Source: Salinisphaera sp. G21_0 (lineage in GTDB: Bacteria; Pseudomonadota; Gammaproteobacteria; Pseudomonadales; Endozoicomonadaceae). From it: 64,000 nt of DNA. The stretch is taken from contig NZ_JAGHQW010000012.1 in the NCBI RefSeq assembly GCF_017744115.1, forward strand, positions 50,001-114,000, in the 5' to 3' direction. A program made the translations under genes and the position numbers. The notes below the pieces were generated by a model. That model did not search any database. It had not been told where the DNA came from and was given only the letters and a program-made list of their open reading frames with translations. Within the stretch, counting starts at the first letter, position 1. Each line of letters begins with the position of its first letter. Shown here one piece after another: positions 37,860 to 47,049 of the stretch.

Positions 37860-39478
37860 ATGTCGCAAAAACTCACCCTCGAAACCCTCGAATCCTGGCT
37901 CTGGGAGTCCGCCAATATCATGCTCGGCTCCATCGACAGCTCCGACTTCAAGAACTACATCTTCGGCCTGATCTTCCTCAAGCGGTTGAACGACGTGTTT
38001 GAGGAACGGGTTGCCGCCATTATGGCCGATGAAGACTGCACCCGTGCAGAGGCCATGGAGATTGAAGAGGAAGACGGTGACTACTTTGTGCCGCTGAATG
38101 CCCGCTGGGATTACATTATTGAGCGCACCGAGCACATCGGCGAGGTGATCGACGAAGCCTTTGGTGATATTGAAGCCCGCAACAGCTACCTGGAAGGTGT
38201 GCTCACCGCCATTCAGTTCGGCGATAAAGCCAAACTGGGCGATGACCTGCTGGCCCGTCTGCTGCGCCATTTTAACCGCTACAACCTGGGCAACCAGCAT
38301 CTGTACAAGGCCGATATGCTCGGCGATGCCTACGAATACCTGAGTTTGCCGACGACGCGGGTAAAAAAGGCGGCGAGTTCTATACCCCGAAGCCGGTGGT
38401 GCAGCTGCTGGTGCGCCTGCTGGACCCGCAGCCCGGCCACACCGTGTACGACCCCACCTTTGGCAGTGGCGGCATGTTGGTGGAGAGCGCCCACCATGTG
38501 GCGGAACTACCCGGTGGCCAGATCATGGGGCGGCCGAATGTGGCGCTGTATGGTCAGGAGCGCAACCTGGGCACGTGGGCCATCGGCAAGCTGAACCTCT
38601 ACCTGCACAATATGAACGCCGACCTTCGCCGGGGTAATACCCTGGTGGAGCCGCTGCACCTCGAACAGGACAGTGTGCGTGTATTCGACCGGGTGATTGC
38701 CAACCCGCCGTTTTCCGCCAAACAGTGGTGGACGCCGCTGGAAGTCAACCTGAAAACCAAAGTGGGCAAAGATGGCAAAGAGAAGGAAGTAGCCCCCAAC
38801 TACAAGAAAGAGGTCTACGACCGCTACGGACGCTTCGGTTACGGCATCCCGCCCCGTGGCTATGCCGACCTGGCCTTTGTCCAGCATATGCTGGCCAGCC
38901 TGAAAGACGATGGTCGTATGGCGGTAGTACTGCCCCACGGCGTACTGTTCCGTGGCGGCGAAGAGGGCAAGATTCGCCAGGGTCTGCTGAAAGGCACCAG
39001 CGAGCAGCCCGGCGACCGTATTGAGGCGGTGATCGGACTGCCGGAGGCGCTGTTCTATAACACCGGCATTCCCGCCTGCGTGTTGGTTATCAATAAGCAG
39101 AAGCCCGCCAACCTTAAGGACAAGGTGATCTTTATTGATGCCAGTGGTGAGTTTGCCGAGGGCAAGAACCAGAACAGTTTGCGGGCGCAGGATATTGACC
39201 ATATTCATGAGGCGCACAGTGCTGCTTTTCATAATGGCGTGGAAGAGGATAAATACTGTCGTCTGGTGCCCATGAGTGAGATTGCCGGTAACGATTACAA
39301 CCTGAATATTGCGCGGTATATCGACACCTCGGAGGCTGAAGCGCAGGTAGATATTGGTGCGGTGCTTGGTCAGTTGGCAGTTATCAGTGGGCAGTTGGCA
39401 GAGGTGGATGCGGAATTGGATGGGTATTTGTCTGAATTGGGATTGCCGGTGGCTTCACCTGATATGGAGGTGGTGTGA
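37860..39478 (+). pseudogene. hsdM: Type I restriction-modification methyltransferase subunit, frameshifted
   Basis: HsdM is the adenine methyltransferase subunit of a type I system. Residues 1-161 (37860-38342) encode the N-terminal helical domain (LETLESWLWESANIMLGSIDSSDFKNYIFGLIFLKRL...) up to DAYEYL. The frame then shifts, and from 38342 the next frame continues EFADDAGKKGGEFYTPKP through the AdoMet motif DPTFGSGGML and the catalytic NPPF. Repair needs one added base. Family spacing (DAYEYLIxxFADDAGKKGGEFYTP) suggests that seven bases are missing after CTGA at about 38343. The second part has no good ribosome site and only a GTG at 38396. The gene is therefore broken unless the change is a base-calling error or reversible. 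It overlaps hsdS by one base. Confidence 0.85.
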
Positions 39479-40713
39479 TGTCAGTTGCCACTATCGAACC
39501 TTGTATGGCAAGCCCAGTAAGAAAAGTACCAGTTGAATGGGAATGCACAACAATTGGCCAACTATGTAATGTCAAACGAGGAGCTTCCCCGCGCCCAATC
39601 AGCAACCCAAAGTGGTTCGGTGGAAGTACTGGTTGGGTACGAATTTCTGATGTCACTCAATCAAATAAATATCTGAGGACAACAGTTGATTTTTTATCCG
39701 AAGAAGGTGTGAGTAAGAGCGTCCGAGTAAATATTGGGGAGGTCATTCTCACTATCTGTGCAACGATAGGAGTACCCATTATTGTGGATACAGATGTCTG
39801 TATCCATGATGGTTTTGTATGGTTTGAAAGCTTACCAGACAGAGTAAACCGTGAATATTGGTACTATTTTTTAGCATCCAAAACCGATGAATTCAAAACA
39901 TATAAACAGACTGGAACTCAAGGTAACCTTAATACTGCAATCGTGGGTAGCGTCGAGTTTGGACTTCCCCCACTGCCTGAACAGAAAAAAATCGCCCGTA
40001 TCCTGTCGTCCGTCGATAGCAAGCTGGCCCTGATCGACCAGCAGATCACCACCACCCAAACCCTGAAAAAGGGGTTGATGCAGAAGCTGTTTACCCAGGG
40101 TGTCGGCACTCAGGATGCTGATGGCCGGTGGCAGCCGCATACCGAGTTTCAGGATACGGAGTTGGGGCGGGTACCGCTGGGGTGGCAATGTATTCCTTTT
40201 GAAAAAGCGGCCTATTTACAAAGAGGGTTTGATTTACCATCACAAAATCGAGAGGTCGGTAATATACCAATCATCTCATCCAGTGGCATCGCCGGCTACC
40301 ATAATGAGTTTCAGGTTGAAGGGCCGGGAGTGGTTACCGGCCGATACGGCACCATTGGTGAGGTTTTCTATGTTGAAGAAAACCATTGGCCACTAAACAC
40401 ATCTCTATGGGTCAAAGAATTTTTTGGAAATCATCGACTGTTCATTTATTACTTGCTACAAACTATCGACTTCAAAAAATTCAGTGAAAAGACAGGTGTA
40501 CCGGGTGTAAATCGTAATGATATCCACAAGCTATCCGTGTCTGTTCCTCCCGTGACTGAGCAAAAAGAAATCGCCCGTATCCTCTCAACCGTTGACCGCA
40601 AGTTGGAAAACCTGCAAGGCCAAAAAACCCAAACCCAGCAGCTAAAAAAAGGCCTGATGCAAAAGCTCCTGACTGGCCAAATCCGTGTACAGCCCGACCC
40701 GCAGGACAACTAA
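39478..40713 (+). CDS. hsdS: Type I restriction-modification specificity subunit
   Basis: HsdS selects the bipartite DNA target. The protein has 411 residues with two target-recognition domains, each followed by a conserved helical spacer: PPLPEQKKIARILSSVDSKL at ~165-185 and PPVTEQKEIARILSTVDRKL near ~365-385, both ending in LKKGLMQKL. The ATG at 39478 overlaps the hsdM stop (TGATG), and GGAGG lies 7 bases upstream; a GTG one codon earlier is less likely. The coding sequence is intact. The central recognition parts are AT-richer than the spacers and the flanking hsd genes, the usual sign of domain exchange. Confidence 0.93.
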   Translation: MSVATIEPCMASPVRKVPVEWECTTIGQLCNVKRGASPRPISNPKWFGGSTGWVRISDVTQSNKYLRTTVDFLSEEGVSKSVRVNIGEVILTICATIGVPIIVDTDVCIHDGFVWFESLPDRVNREYWYYFLASKTDEFKTYKQTGTQGNLNTAIVGSVEFGLPPLPEQKKIARILSSVDSKLALIDQQITTTQTLKKGLMQKLFTQGVGTQDADGRWQPHTEFQDTELGRVPLGWQCIPFEKAAYLQRGFDLPSQNREVGNIPIISSSGIAGYHNEFQVEGPGVVTGRYGTIGEVFYVEENHWPLNTSLWVKEFFGNHRLFIYYLLQTIDFKKFSEKTGVPGVNRNDIHKLSVSVPPVTEQKEIARILSTVDRKLENLQGQKTQTQQLKKGLMQKLLTGQIRVQPDPQDN

Positions 40714-40715
40714 CC

Positions 40716-43700
40716 ATGGATAACCCGGAACTGGAAGGCGTGGAAAAACCCGCCATTGCCTGGCTGGTCAAACTCGGTTACACCCATCTCAGCGGTACCG
40801 AGGTGGGCCGCCAGCAGGCACACCGTCATCTGGCACCCATTCTGGAAGATGTGCTGGCTGAACAGTTACTGCACCTCAACCCATGGCTGGCGGCGCTGCA
40901 AAAAGAGAGCGGCAACAGCCCCACCGCCACCGTCCTGCGGGAGCTGCGCAAGTTCTGGCAGGAGAACCTGCTGGAAGCGAACCAGAACGCCTGGGAATCG
41001 GTGATCCACGGCAGCAATATCCAGCTCAAGGATGCCCGTGGCCGCGCCCACAGCGTGCGCTTTATCGACCAGAACACCCCCACCGCCAACCGCTTCCATG
41101 TGGTGGATCAGTATATTGGCAGCAACAGCGAGGGTGACGAGTTCCGGCCGGACCTGCTGCTGTTTATCAACGGCCTGCCCCTGGCCATGATCGAGTGCAA
41201 GGCCAGCCATATCAAACTGAGCAAGGGCATTAACCAGCTGCTTGCCTACCAGAACAGCCACCCGCGCCACTTTGTCTTTAACCAGGTCTGTGCGGCCATT
41301 AACCGCAATCAGGCCCGTTACGGTGCCATCTACACGCCGGAAGCCTTCTACTTTCGCTACCGGCTGGACGATGCCGAAGAAGCCATCGTACGACAACGGC
41401 TTAGCACGGAACCCAGCGAACAGGATCGCCTGCTGTGGGCGCTGTTTGAGCCGACCCGCTTTGTGGAGCTGGTCTGCCAGTTTGTGCTGTTTGAAGTGGA
41501 AGACGGTCGCACCGTTAAAAAGCTGCCCCGTTACCAGCAGTGGCGGGCGGTGCGCAAGACGCTGGCAAGGCTCACCAGGGCTGACCGCAACGGTGTGGTT
41601 GGCAGTGTTGGCCGCGGCGGCGTGGTCTGGCACACCCAGGGTAGTGGTAAATCCCTGACCATGGCCTATCTGGCCCGCTACCTGCGGGCCGAAAGTGTGG
41701 GCCTGAATAACCCCAGCATTCTGGTGTTGACCGACCGCACCGACCTGGACCGGCAGATTTTCAACACCTTCACCAATATCGGCCTGCACCCACTCAAGGC
41801 ACCGTCGGTGGCGGGGTTACAGCAGATGCTGGGCAACGACTACGGCAGCATTTTCACCAGCACCGTGCAGAAGTTTCAGGAGCGCGACGGCAAACCCATC
41901 AAAGCCGCCCGGCACGACCCGGAAGAAGACAGCGCCGACCACCAAACCCGCATCCGCCGGGTAGAAGACGGTGGCGACTATTTTATCTGCGAAGACAGCA
42001 ACGCCAACTTTGCCAAACTGGACGACACCGGCACACCGCTGCCCCCGCTCTGGCAGGAGATCAGCCGGGAAAAGGTCGATTTTCTGGTGCTCTCCACCAA
42101 GCCCAACTTTTATGTTCTGGTGGATGAGGCGCACCGCAGTCAGTACGGCTTTCTGGCGGCATTTATGCGGGCCAGCCTGCCCAATGCCAGATTTATCGCC
42201 TTCACCGGCACCCCCATTGCCAAAACCGACAAGGACACCCTGCGGGAGTTTGGTGCCGGGGACTATATCGACACCTACCGCCTGGACGAAGCCGTGGCCG
42301 ATGGTGCCACCCTGCCCATCAAATACCAGGAGGGCATGACCGAGCTAACCACCGATAACCAACTCGATAGCGCCTTTGCCGACACCTTCGGCCAGGAAGA
42401 CGAAGGTCGGCAGGCAAAACTCAAACAGGCGCTGCTAAAGAAACGACGCACGGCAAGTGATCGTATCGAGGCCAATACCCGGCATTTGATCGGTCATTTT
42501 CTGTCGTCGGTGAAAGCCCGGGGGTTCAAGGGGTTGCTGGTCTGCAACGGTCGGGAGATGGCGGTGCGCTACAAAGACACCCTTGACCGGATCATGGCCC
42601 AGCGGGCCGCCAATGGCGAAGAGACCTTCGAGAGCCGGGTGGTGATCTCCCTGGGCAATATCACCGACAGCCGCACCGGTGCCGATCAGGTGCAGGAAGC
42701 TGTCGGTAAGTACCAACTGGATAAACAGCTGCAAACCATTGAGGAGCGCATCCGGGCAGAATGCAGTGCCGGGATAGAGCCTGTGGCGGTCCCCAGCGAT
42801 AAGATTCCGGCGCTGGTCAACACTCTGTTTAAGAAACCCTACGGCGATGAAAGCCAGAATGACGACAATGCCCCCGATGGCCAGGGCATCCGGTTTTGTA
42901 ATATTGGCCTGCTGATCGTCTCTGATATGCTGCTGACCGGCTGGGATGCCCCCATTGTCAGCACCCTGTACCTGGACAAACCCCTCAAAGAGCACACCCT
43001 GCTGCAAGCCATCGCCAGGGTAAACCGCACCCGCAAAGGCAAGAATGCCGGGTACATTGTCGACTATTACGGCGTCGTCGAGTACCTGGACGAAGCCCTG
43101 AAAATCTACAGCGGCGACGTGCAACCAGAGCAAATCTGGACCGATATCAACAGCGAGCTGCCCAAGCTGGAAGCGGCACTGCAAAAGGTGCTGAACCTGT
43201 TGCCGAAAAAGCACGACCCGATCCACCAGCCGGAACCCTTCAAGCGTGACGCTGAGCAATACCTTGACCCAGACGTACGACTGGATGTGGTGGATGACTT
43301 CCTCGCAGCCTTCAAGGCGTTTAATGCCCGACTCGACACCGTGCTCCCCGATGAACGGGGTGCCCGCTACAAACCGTTCTTTCAGGTGCTGGCCGCGATC
43401 AAGGATGCCGTGCGCCAGAGTCTGCCCGATGACGCCTATCAGGGTCCAATGAGCCAGCGGGAGTCGGCCCTGCTGCAACAACTGCTGGACGATTACATCG
43501 CCGCTGATGAGGTACGCAGCCTGATCGGGCGGGAGGTCTCCATTCTGGATGTCGGTGATATGGAACGCCTGCGCAAGCTCAAGGCCGCAGGCAGTCAGGC
43601 GCTGGTGATGAAAAACCAGCTCAAGCACACCATCGCCGTGGGCATGCGAAAGAACCCCGGCTTCTTCGGAAAATTGCAGGAGGCACTGGAGCAACTGTTG

Positions 43701-44075
43701 ACGGACGAAAAGGCCAACCGCATTGAGCAGGCGGAGTTTTTGCTGCAACTGGAACTGTTCTGCCAGCAGGTGCGGGAGAAAGCAGCGGGCGGTGAACAGG
43801 CCGGGTTCAATACCCCGGGCGAGGTGGCGGTATTTGATTACCTGCGCAGCCAACTGAACGATGATAGTGAAACCGCCGCCGTGTGGACGCAGGCACTGTT
43901 TGCCGATCAGGAGATCAGCCAGACCATCGCCAGCCCGGTATGGCAGGAGAAATCGGAGATTCACAAACCGCTGCAAACCTGTATTCGCAAACAGCTGCGC
44001 ACCCTGGCCGGTTGGGATATGACTGTGGCTCGTCAGCACGCCACCGAACTGCTACATATATTGCTGAACAACTGA
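40716..44075 (+). CDS. hsdR: Type I restriction endonuclease subunit R
   Basis: This is a 1,119-residue translocating endonuclease. The N-terminal nuclease domain holds the PD-(D/E)xK pattern RPDLLLFINGLPLAMIECK at ~145-163. The helicase motor follows: Walker A HTQGSGKSLTMAY near ~305, DEAH in VLVDEAHRSQYG near ~468, FTGTPIAKTD, and motif VI region ARVNRTRKGK. The C-terminal helical part binds the methylase core. It follows hsdS with a 2-base gap. It appears intact. Because HsdR needs HsdM and HsdS to bind DNA, a dead hsdM would leave it harmless. The gene is GC-rich compared with the window, consistent with transfer. Confidence 0.95.
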   Translation: MDNPELEGVEKPAIAWLVKLGYTHLSGTEVGRQQAHRHLAPILEDVLAEQLLHLNPWLAALQKESGNSPTATVLRELRKFWQENLLEANQNAWESVIHGSNIQLKDARGRAHSVRFIDQNTPTANRFHVVDQYIGSNSEGDEFRPDLLLFINGLPLAMIECKASHIKLSKGINQLLAYQNSHPRHFVFNQVCAAINRNQARYGAIYTPEAFYFRYRLDDAEEAIVRQRLSTEPSEQDRLLWALFEPTRFVELVCQFVLFEVEDGRTVKKLPRYQQWRAVRKTLARLTRADRNGVVGSVGRGGVVWHTQGSGKSLTMAYLARYLRAESVGLNNPSILVLTDRTDLDRQIFNTFTNIGLHPLKAPSVAGLQQMLGNDYGSIFTSTVQKFQERDGKPIKAARHDPEEDSADHQTRIRRVEDGGDYFICEDSNANFAKLDDTGTPLPPLWQEISREKVDFLVLSTKPNFYVLVDEAHRSQYGFLAAFMRASLPNARFIAFTGTPIAKTDKDTLREFGAGDYIDTYRLDEAVADGATLPIKYQEGMTELTTDNQLDSAFADTFGQEDEGRQAKLKQALLKKRRTASDRIEANTRHLIGHFLSSVKARGFKGLLVCNGREMAVRYKDTLDRIMAQRAANGEETFESRVVISLGNITDSRTGADQVQEAVGKYQLDKQLQTIEERIRAECSAGIEPVAVPSDKIPALVNTLFKKPYGDESQNDDNAPDGQGIRFCNIGLLIVSDMLLTGWDAPIVSTLYLDKPLKEHTLLQAIARVNRTRKGKNAGYIVDYYGVVEYLDEALKIYSGDVQPEQIWTDINSELPKLEAALQKVLNLLPKKHDPIHQPEPFKRDAEQYLDPDVRLDVVDDFLAAFKAFNARLDTVLPDERGARYKPFFQVLAAIKDAVRQSLPDDAYQGPMSQRESALLQQLLDDYIAADEVRSLIGREVSILDVGDMERLRKLKAAGSQALVMKNQLKHTIAVGMRKNPGFFGKLQEALEQLLTDEKANRIEQAEFLLQLELFCQQVREKAAGGEQAGFNTPGEVAVFDYLRSQLNDDSETAAVWTQALFADQEISQTIASPVWQEKSEIHKPLQTCIRKQLRTLAGWDMTVARQHATELLHILLNN

Positions 44076-44091
44076 CAGGACGCTCGCTACC

Positions 44092-44815
44092 ATGCCGTTG
44101 TTTGCTTACGGGACAACCACTGTTTGCTTACGGGACAACCACCATCGAGTGGATTTTTCAGGCCGAACCGGGGCTGAAGCGGCACTACATCACCGTCGAG
44201 CGCGGTCGGCCGGTGTTGTTGCGGGGCAAAGCCATTCCCGAGGCCGAGCAGCGACAGTTAATCCGCCAACGGGCCCGCTGGATTCGGGAACGATTGAAGG
44301 AAGTGAACCAGCCTTGCAAGGAGATGTACGTCACCGGCAGCCGGATTCTCTACCGGGGCAAAACCTGGTACTGCCAGGTGCAACCCGCTCAGGAACTGAA
44401 CAAGCCGTTGATCCGCTTTGCTAACAGCCGTTTCTTTATCCAGTCGCCCCAGGGGGACAGCATTTCCCGAAAAGCCCTGAACCCGGCGCTTGAAGCGTTT
44501 TACCGCAGTAAAGCCAAGGAGAAACTGCTGCCCCGCGTTCGCCACTGGCAACGGGCAACCGGTTTGCAGGCAGTCTCGGCCCGGCTGTTCAAGTTCAAAG
44601 GCCGGTGGGCCAGTTGTTCCGATGACAATATCCTTGAGTTTCACCCCCGCTGTATGGAGCTGGCCCCGTCGGTACTGGACTATGTGATCGTCCACGAGCT
44701 GTGCCATACGGTGGAGAAGAGCCACAATCCGGCATTCTGGCATCTGGTGGAGAAACATTACCCAGACTGGCAACGGTGCCATGGGGAGATTGAACGGTTG
44801 GGGGTTGAGGTGTAA
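44092..44815 (+). pseudogene. M48/YgjP-like metallopeptidase, frameshifted by a 22-bp duplication
   Basis: The body of the gene encodes a YgjP/SprT-like protease domain: RLFKFKGRWASCS, then VIVHELCHTVEKSHNPAFWHLVEKHYPDW, where HELCH is the HExxH zinc site. Genes of this type commonly follow hsdR. The natural start is the ATG at 44092 (MPLFAYGTTT), but after these codons the 22-bp segment is repeated and moves translation into a frame that stops at 44424. Removing one copy restores MPLFAYGTTTIEWIFQAEPG and the full domain. In the present form only an internal non-ATG start (for example TTG near 44100) could give the protease. The next gene, darT, starts 30 bases later. Confidence 0.85.
44099..44142 (+). 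repeat. Perfect 22-bp tandem duplication
   Basis: TGTTTGCTTACGGGACAACC plus AC occurs at 44099-44120 and again at 44121-44142 without a mismatch. The length is not a multiple of three, so it shifts the metallopeptidase frame right after the start codon. Exactness suggests a recent slippage event. Confidence 0.97.
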
Positions 44816-44845
44816 TGATGGATGGCACTATCAAAGGAGTAAGGG

Positions 44846-45496
44846 ATGACCATACCTGACCCGGTTCGGCTTTACCGATTGGTTCATATTGACTGTCTGG
44901 CTACGCTGCTGCAGCGACAGGCCCTCCATGCACCCAACTTTGCCCCGGAAGACGGGCTGACATACAAAACCATCCATGATGCTGCCATCCAGGAACGCCG
45001 CCATCACAAGATAGTGCCCTGTGGTCCGGGTGGAGTGGTTCATGACTACCTGCCCTTCTATCTTGGGCCGCTGTCTCCCATGCTTTATAAGCTGAGTAAA
45101 AGCGGTGTCGGGGATTACCGTGAAGGACAGGCACCACTGATCTACCTGGTCTGCTGGGCTCATGAAATTGCTGATGCCGGTGCCCGCTTTGTTTTTACTG
45201 ATGGCCACGGCATTGCCGCCTTTACCCAGTGGTATGATGACCTGACCCAGTTGAATCAGCTAGACTGGCCTTTGATATTGAACCGTGAGTGGACCGATAC
45301 ACTGGAAGACAACGACCGTAAACGACGGAAGCAGGCTGAGTTTCTTATCCATCGATCCTTACCCTGGTCGATGGTCAAGGGCATCGCAGTGATTAATGAT
45401 GAGATGGCTGGCAGGGTCAGGGAAATGCTTAACCGGTTCCCCGATACCTATTCTCCCCCTGTTCGGGTCGTGCCACAGTGGTATTACCAGAGTTAA
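44846..45496 (+). CDS. darT: DarT-like DNA ADP-ribosyltransferase toxin
   Basis: DarT attaches ADP-ribose from NAD+ to bases of single-stranded DNA and acts in toxin-antitoxin and anti-phage defence. This 216-residue protein (DUF4433 family) shows RLYRLVHIDCLATLL at the N-terminus with the NAD-binding His, the PFYLGPLSPMLY segment, and RRKQAEFLIHRSLPW with the likely catalytic Glu at about residue 165. AGGAG lies upstream of the ATG. Four bases separate its stop from the macrodomain antitoxin gene, so toxin and antitoxin are translated from one message. It follows the hsd/metallopeptidase genes directly. Confidence 0.92.
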   Translation: MTIPDPVRLYRLVHIDCLATLLQRQALHAPNFAPEDGLTYKTIHDAAIQERRHHKIVPCGPGGVVHDYLPFYLGPLSPMLYKLSKSGVGDYREGQAPLIYLVCWAHEIADAGARFVFTDGHGIAAFTQWYDDLTQLNQLDWPLILNREWTDTLEDNDRKRRKQAEFLIHRSLPWSMVKGIAVINDEMAGRVREMLNRFPDTYSPPVRVVPQWYYQS

Positions 45497-45500
45497 CAAT

Positions 45501-46517
45501 ATGATCAAGCTTACCAAAGGAAATTTGCTGAAGTCTGATGCTGAGGCACTGGTTAATACGGTGAACTGTGTTGGTTATATGGGCAAAGGTATCGCCCTTC
45601 AGTTCAAAAAAGCCTTTCCGGAAAACTTTGCGGCCTACCAGAAAGCCTGCAGGCAAAACCAGGTGGTCCCCGGGCAGATGTTTGTATTTGAGTATGATGA
45701 CATGCTCAACCATAAGACCATTATCAACTTTCCAACCAAAAGACACTGGCGGCACAATTCCCGGATGGAAGATGTGGTATCCGGCCTGGCGGCACTGGTT
45801 GAAGAAGTACAGTCCCGGGGCATTCGCAGCATCGCCATCCCGCCCCTTGGTTGTGGACTGGGAGGCCTGCAATGGTCGGAGATAAAGCCCAGAATTGAAG
45901 CAGCCTTTGCCGCCCTGCCCGATGTGGAGGTGCAACTGTATGAACCGGCAGAGGCTCCGGCAGCAGGAGACCAGCCCATCAGCACCCGCAGGCCAGCGAT
46001 GACCCGCGCCCAGGCATTACTGATTCTGCTGATGCAGCGTTACCATCGGTTTGATTACCGGCTTACCCTGCTGGAAATTCATAAGCTGGCCTATCTTCTG
46101 CAACAGCAGGGTGAAGACCTGAAGCTGAAGTATGAAGCCTTTCACTATGGTCCCTATGCCACCAACCTGCGCTTTCTGCTGCAGAAAATGGAAGGTCACT
46201 TTATTTCCGGTATAGGCGACGATGAGAACCAGGAACGGGAAATAGAGTTACTGTCTGGGGCCGTCGATGAAGCTGAAGCTTATATTGGCACTGATCCTGA
46301 TGCCCTTTCACGGCTGGAAGAAGTCTCCAGGCTGATTGATGGTTATGAAACGCCCTATGGCATGGAACTCCTGACCTCCGTCCACTGGATTAACCGGCGT
46401 GAAGGTATTGTGGACTCGCAGGATGTTATGGCACGCATCCAGAACTGGTCAAAACGTAAGGGGCAGATGTTTAAGCCTGCTCATATTGAGGTGGTGTTGA
46501 CACATCTGGGGCACTAA
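45501..46517 (+). CDS. darG: DarG macrodomain antitoxin
   Basis: DarG removes the ADP-ribose put on DNA by DarT and also binds the toxin. The ATG at 45501 gives 338 residues. The N-terminal macrodomain (~1-155) reads IKLTKGNLLKSDAEALVNTVN, GYMGKGIALQFKKAFPE and IAIPPLGCGLGGLQW, the ADP-ribose-binding loops of the DarG/TARG1 type. The C-terminal half (LLEIHKLAYLLQQQGEDLK, FHYGPYATNLRFLL) is the YrdC-unrelated toxin-binding domain typical of DarG. A terminator follows 20 bases after the stop. Confidence 0.93.
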   Translation: MIKLTKGNLLKSDAEALVNTVNCVGYMGKGIALQFKKAFPENFAAYQKACRQNQVVPGQMFVFEYDDMLNHKTIINFPTKRHWRHNSRMEDVVSGLAALVEEVQSRGIRSIAIPPLGCGLGGLQWSEIKPRIEAAFAALPDVEVQLYEPAEAPAAGDQPISTRRPAMTRAQALLILLMQRYHRFDYRLTLLEIHKLAYLLQQQGEDLKLKYEAFHYGPYATNLRFLLQKMEGHFISGIGDDENQEREIELLSGAVDEAEAYIGTDPDALSRLEEVSRLIDGYETPYGMELLTSVHWINRREGIVDSQDVMARIQNWSKRKGQMFKPAHIEVVLTHLGH

Positions 46518-46536
46518 GGCTATTCGGGGGCTGGTT

Positions 46537-46570
46537 TTTAACGGGCTAAAATTCTGGCCCGTTAAATTTT
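46537..46570 (+). terminator. Intrinsic terminator after darG
   Basis: TTTAACGGGC and GCCCGTTAAA form a 10-bp stem around a 10-base loop, followed by TTTT, 20 bases after the darG stop. Confidence 0.85.
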
Positions 46571-46595
46571 ATAGGCATACAGATATATCATTTGA

Positions 46596-46718
46596 CTGGA
46601 AGCGCTGCCCGAAGATCGTAAAGGCCAATACAGTTTCTGACATACTAATCAATACCGGATTTGTTTTGTATGGAGTAACTCTGGCCCGGCTGATGTTGAA
46701 ATCACGGATTACCATTAG
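46596..46718 (+). pseudogene. Degenerate higB toxin remnant
   Basis: These 123 bases align without gaps to the last ~40 codons of the intact higB at 48780-49067. Read in the matching frame they give LEALPEDRKGQYSF, then a TGA stop, then an NQYRICFVW-like continuation ending in DYH and TAG. The intact gene reads LEALTGHRKDQYSIRLNDQYRICFTW there. The 5' half is missing. The higA copy that follows is intact, so an antitoxin without toxin remains. Confidence 0.88.
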
Positions 46719-46724
46719 CAGGAT

Positions 46725-47036
46725 ATGATGACAAGAATTCCAACTAACCGAACTCCCACTCACCCTGGCGAAATGCTGCGGGAAGAGTTCCTGCTACCAA
46801 TGAACATAACCCAGCAAGAGCTGGCTATGGCGATTCATGTCCCTTATCAGCGGGTCAATGAGCTGGTCAATGGCAAACGGAGACTCACTCCCAGCACCGC
46901 CCTTCGGCTTGCCCGCTTTTTTTGCATGTCCGCAGGCTTCTGGCTGAACCTGCAACAGCGATGGGACCTGTTCAAGGTGCAGCAGGCAGAGCAGGATGAC
47001 ATCGAGCGTATAGAGCCCGTCCAACAAAGAATCTGA
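46725..47036 (+). CDS. higA: HigA-family antitoxin, copy 1 (orphan)
   Basis: This is a 103-residue HTH protein of the HigA/VapI group. It begins MMTRIPTNRTPTHPGEMLREEFL, the family start, and has a Cro-type helix-turn-helix (NITQQELAMAIHVPYQRVNELVNGKRRLTPSTALRLARFF). It binds the operator and neutralises HigB. Here the preceding toxin is a pseudogene. It differs from copy 2 at about a dozen positions, including G-to-C in FFCMSAG. It may still cross-neutralise the second HigB; that is inference. Confidence 0.92.
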   Translation: MMTRIPTNRTPTHPGEMLREEFLLPMNITQQELAMAIHVPYQRVNELVNGKRRLTPSTALRLARFFCMSAGFWLNLQQRWDLFKVQQAEQDDIERIEPVQQRI

Positions 47037-47049
47037 CCTAAACTTATCG

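Noticed and set aside
42435..44039. 534-codon minus-strand frame opposite hsdR
   Set aside because: Antisense shadow in GC-rich DNA; hsdR on the plus strand has all the family motifs.
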